A stretch of 64,000 nucleotides of DNA, from NCBI RefSeq assembly GCF_024809975.1, contig NZ_JANUDY010000002.1:682001-746000 (forward strand), read 5' to 3'. The notes below the pieces were generated by a model, which saw nothing but the letters and a program-made list of their open reading frames with translations, was not told where the DNA came from and ran no database searches. Origin of the DNA: Comamonas sp. BIGb0152. GTDB taxonomy: Bacteria; Pseudomonadota; Gammaproteobacteria; Burkholderiales; Burkholderiaceae_C. Below are positions 62,275 to 64,000 of this stretch, piece after piece (positions within the stretch are counted from its first letter, which is position 1; each line of letters begins with the position of its first letter). Both the position numbers and the translations under genes were made by a program.

Positions 62275-64000
62275 TTAAGCCATGCTTTCGTAAACGATTT
62301 TGATGGCTTCGTGGCCCGCTTCCTGGGACCAGGCTGCCATGGCCTGGTCGCTGGGGAAAAAGCGTGCGGCATCGCCCAGGTTGAGCTCCACGCCGGCGCG
62401 CCCATCGCCCTGGCCGCAGACGACACCCAGGCGGATCTTGAGGCCGTGGCGCAGCACCCCTTCGTCGGTGCGCTCTTCGACTGCGGGAAACTCCTGAATC
62501 AAACGCGCAACATCGGGCTGGTGGCGATCGGTGTTGACCAGCAGGTAGCGGCCAAAGCGCGCCCGGGCATCGGCCAGGCCCCAGACATGCTGGGCCTTGG
62601 CACGCAGGCCACCGCTGAAATGGTCCTGCCCGATGCGGGCACTCAGGATGACGAACTCGTCGTCCTTGAGCTGCTCTTTGTGGCGGCTCCAGGTTGCCTC
62701 GTCGATCGAGCCTTCGATGACGGCAGACTTGTCGTCGATCTTGAACAACACCAGCTTGCCCCGCTGGCCGTTGATGACGCGCAGCTCGCTGATGATGCCG
62801 GCCACGGTCTGGGGCTCGCGGCTGTCCTTGAGCTGGGCGATGGGGGTGCGAACAAACTGGCGCACTTCCAGCTCGACCTCATCAAACAAATGGCCTGACA
62901 GGTAAAAGCCGATGGCGGTCTTCTCCAGCACCAGCCGCTCCTTGATGCCCCAAGGCAGCACATCGGCCAGCGGCGGCTCCTGGGTGCTGGAGCCCAGCGT
63001 GTCCTCGCCCATCATGTCAAACAGGCCGCCTTGGTTGGCATTGGCATGGGTGGTGGCGGCAAACTCAAAGGCCACATCCACCGATTCCAGCAGCGCCCGG
63101 CGGTTGAGCTGGATGCTGTCAAAGGCGCCGCCCTTGATCAGGGCTTCCACCGTGCGCTTGTTGAGCTTGCTGCGGTCCACCCGCAGACAGAAGTCAAACA
63201 GGCTCTTGAAAGGGCCCTTGGTATCGCCCTGGGGGCCCGTGCCCTGGCCTTCGCGTGCAGCCACAATGGCCTCGATGGCGGCCTGGCCCGTGCCCTTGAT
63301 GGCACCCAGGCCATAGCGGATGACCTTGTCGGTCACCGGCTCAAAGCGGTGGCGGCCCCGGTTCACATCGGGCATCTCAAAGGTCACGCCCATCTTCAAG
63401 GCATCCTCATACAGGACCTTGAGCTTGTCGGTGTTGTCCATTTCCACGGTCATATTGCCGCAGTAGAACTCCGCCGTGTAATGCACCTTGAGCCAGCCGG
63501 TGTGGTACGCCAGCAAGGAGTAGGCAGCGGCGTGCGACTTGTTGAAGCCGTAGCCTGCAAACTTCTCCATCAAATCGAACACTTCGTCGGCCTTGGCCTC
63601 GTCAATGCCGATCTTCGACGCCCCTTCGCGGAAGGTGGCGCGGTGCTGCACCATCTCCTCGACCTTTTTCTTGCCCATGGCACGGCGCAGCAAGTCAGCA
63701 CCGCCCAGGCTGTAGCCCCCCAAAATCTGGGCGGTCTGCATCACCTGCTCCTGGTAGACCATGATGCCGTAGGTCTCGGACAGCACTTTCTCCACCAGCG
63801 GATGCGGGTACTCCACCACTTCCTTGCCGTGCTTGCGCGCCACAAAGCTGGGGATCAGGTCCATGGGACCGGGGCGGTAGAGCGCATTGAGCGCGATCAA
63901 GTCCTCCAGCCGGCTGGGCTTGGCTTCCTTGAGCATCTGCTGCATGCCGCGCGATTCAAACTGGAACACCGCCTCGGTCTTGCCGGCCGAGAACAGCTGG
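62275..64000 (-). CDS. dnaE: DNA polymerase III alpha subunit, C-terminal part (5' end outside window)
   Basis: 575 residues of the C-terminal half are present; the frame is open to the window end, so the gene starts beyond base 64000. QFESRGMQQMLKEAKPSRLEDLIALNALYRPGPMDLIPSF is the finger/palm boundary region; GYGFNKSHAAAYSLLAYHTGWLK and VEALIKGGAFDSI (tandem HhH) follow; the OB-fold region is VAGIISELRVINGQRGKLVLFKIDDKSAVIEGSID. It is the replicative polymerase subunit. The palm catalytic aspartates lie upstream, outside the window. Confidence 0.95.
   Translation of the reverse strand, partial: QLFSAGKTEAVFQFESRGMQQMLKEAKPSRLEDLIALNALYRPGPMDLIPSFVARKHGKEVVEYPHPLVEKVLSETYGIMVYQEQVMQTAQILGGYSLGGADLLRRAMGKKKVEEMVQHRATFREGASKIGIDEAKADEVFDLMEKFAGYGFNKSHAAAYSLLAYHTGWLKVHYTAEFYCGNMTVEMDNTDKLKVLYEDALKMGVTFEMPDVNRGRHRFEPVTDKVIRYGLGAIKGTGQAAIEAIVAAREGQGTGPQGDTKGPFKSLFDFCLRVDRSKLNKRTVEALIKGGAFDSIQLNRRALLESVDVAFEFAATTHANANQGGLFDMMGEDTLGSSTQEPPLADVLPWGIKERLVLEKTAIGFYLSGHLFDEVELEVRQFVRTPIAQLKDSREPQTVAGIISELRVINGQRGKLVLFKIDDKSAVIEGSIDEATWSRHKEQLKDDEFVILSARIGQDHFSGGLRAKAQHVWGLADARARFGRYLLVNTDRHQPDVARLIQEFPAVEERTDEGVLRHGLKIRLGVVCGQGDGRAGVELNLGDAARFFPSDQAMAAWSQEAGHEAIKIVYESMA

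Noticed and set aside
1-64000. CRISPR arrays, tRNA or rRNA genes, intact insertion sequences, prophage modules
   Set aside because: Looked for regular repeats, cloverleaf-like CCA ends, rRNA motifs and integrase/transposase genes. None found apart from the transposase remnant near 47562.

Overview
The window is about 64 kb of GC-rich DNA with dense, mostly short-spaced genes. It looks like the chromosome of a betaproteobacterium of the family Comamonadaceae (Comamonas, Delftia or Acidovorax type). The reasons are the gene-order habits (cysI-DUF934-cysH-cysD-cysN, a fused mnmC, clpS-clpA beside dnaE, TRAP and BMP-type transporters, many LysR regulators) and protein sequences typical of that family. 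I saw no rRNA, tRNA, CRISPR array, prophage or intact insertion sequence.

Layout. 1-1705: sulfate-starvation genes (cysB, partial; sbp). 1839-4035: yggX, a secreted cupin, a GlxA-type regulator, and a broken end of a glycoside hydrolase. 4057-10144: a five-gene minus-strand operon for a BMP-type nucleoside/nucleobase ABC importer with a cytosine-deaminase-like amidohydrolase. 10569-11740: three small membrane-associated proteins (DUF883/YqjE type). 11959-16332: an FAD oxidoreductase, pyrophosphatase, aldehyde dehydrogenase and a DUF2889 protein. 16779-19642: a TRAP transporter. 19737-22861: LysR, cycA-type permease and a DUF6630-like protein. 23062-27837: valine/branched-chain catabolism (mmsA, acyl-CoA dehydrogenase, mmsB) with two unrelated small genes inside. 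27860-31271: M20 peptidase and mnmC. 31350-36689: the sulfate-assimilation operon. 36807-37580: ferredoxin and a monooxygenase-fold protein.

37729-52665 is the accessory part: a 954-residue RTX/cadherin-like surface protein, an RRM protein with a small partner gene, a P-loop kinase behind an attenuator-like leader, a LysR-controlled GST/LLM-oxidoreductase/GNAT operon, a transposase remnant, two exported proteins (one with an IPTL-like C-terminal anchor), a cupin and an MFS/LysR pair. 52860-64000 returns to housekeeping: prpE, a nucleoside-recognition (SpmA/B-like) membrane protein, sbcB, cardiolipin synthase, clpA, clpS and the 3' part of dnaE.

The most useful observations are: (1) a 45-bp element with identical internal spacing upstream of both sbp and cysI, 30 kb apart, a strong candidate for the CysB operator/promoter; (2) an attenuator-like RNA (promoter, possible 18-residue leader peptide, mutually exclusive hairpins, U-tract) ahead of an uncharacterised P-loop kinase; (3) two proteins that look like exosortase (XrtH-type) substrates; (4) an MnmC whose methyltransferase half has lost conserved motifs. 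All functional calls come from reading the sequence; no database search was run.
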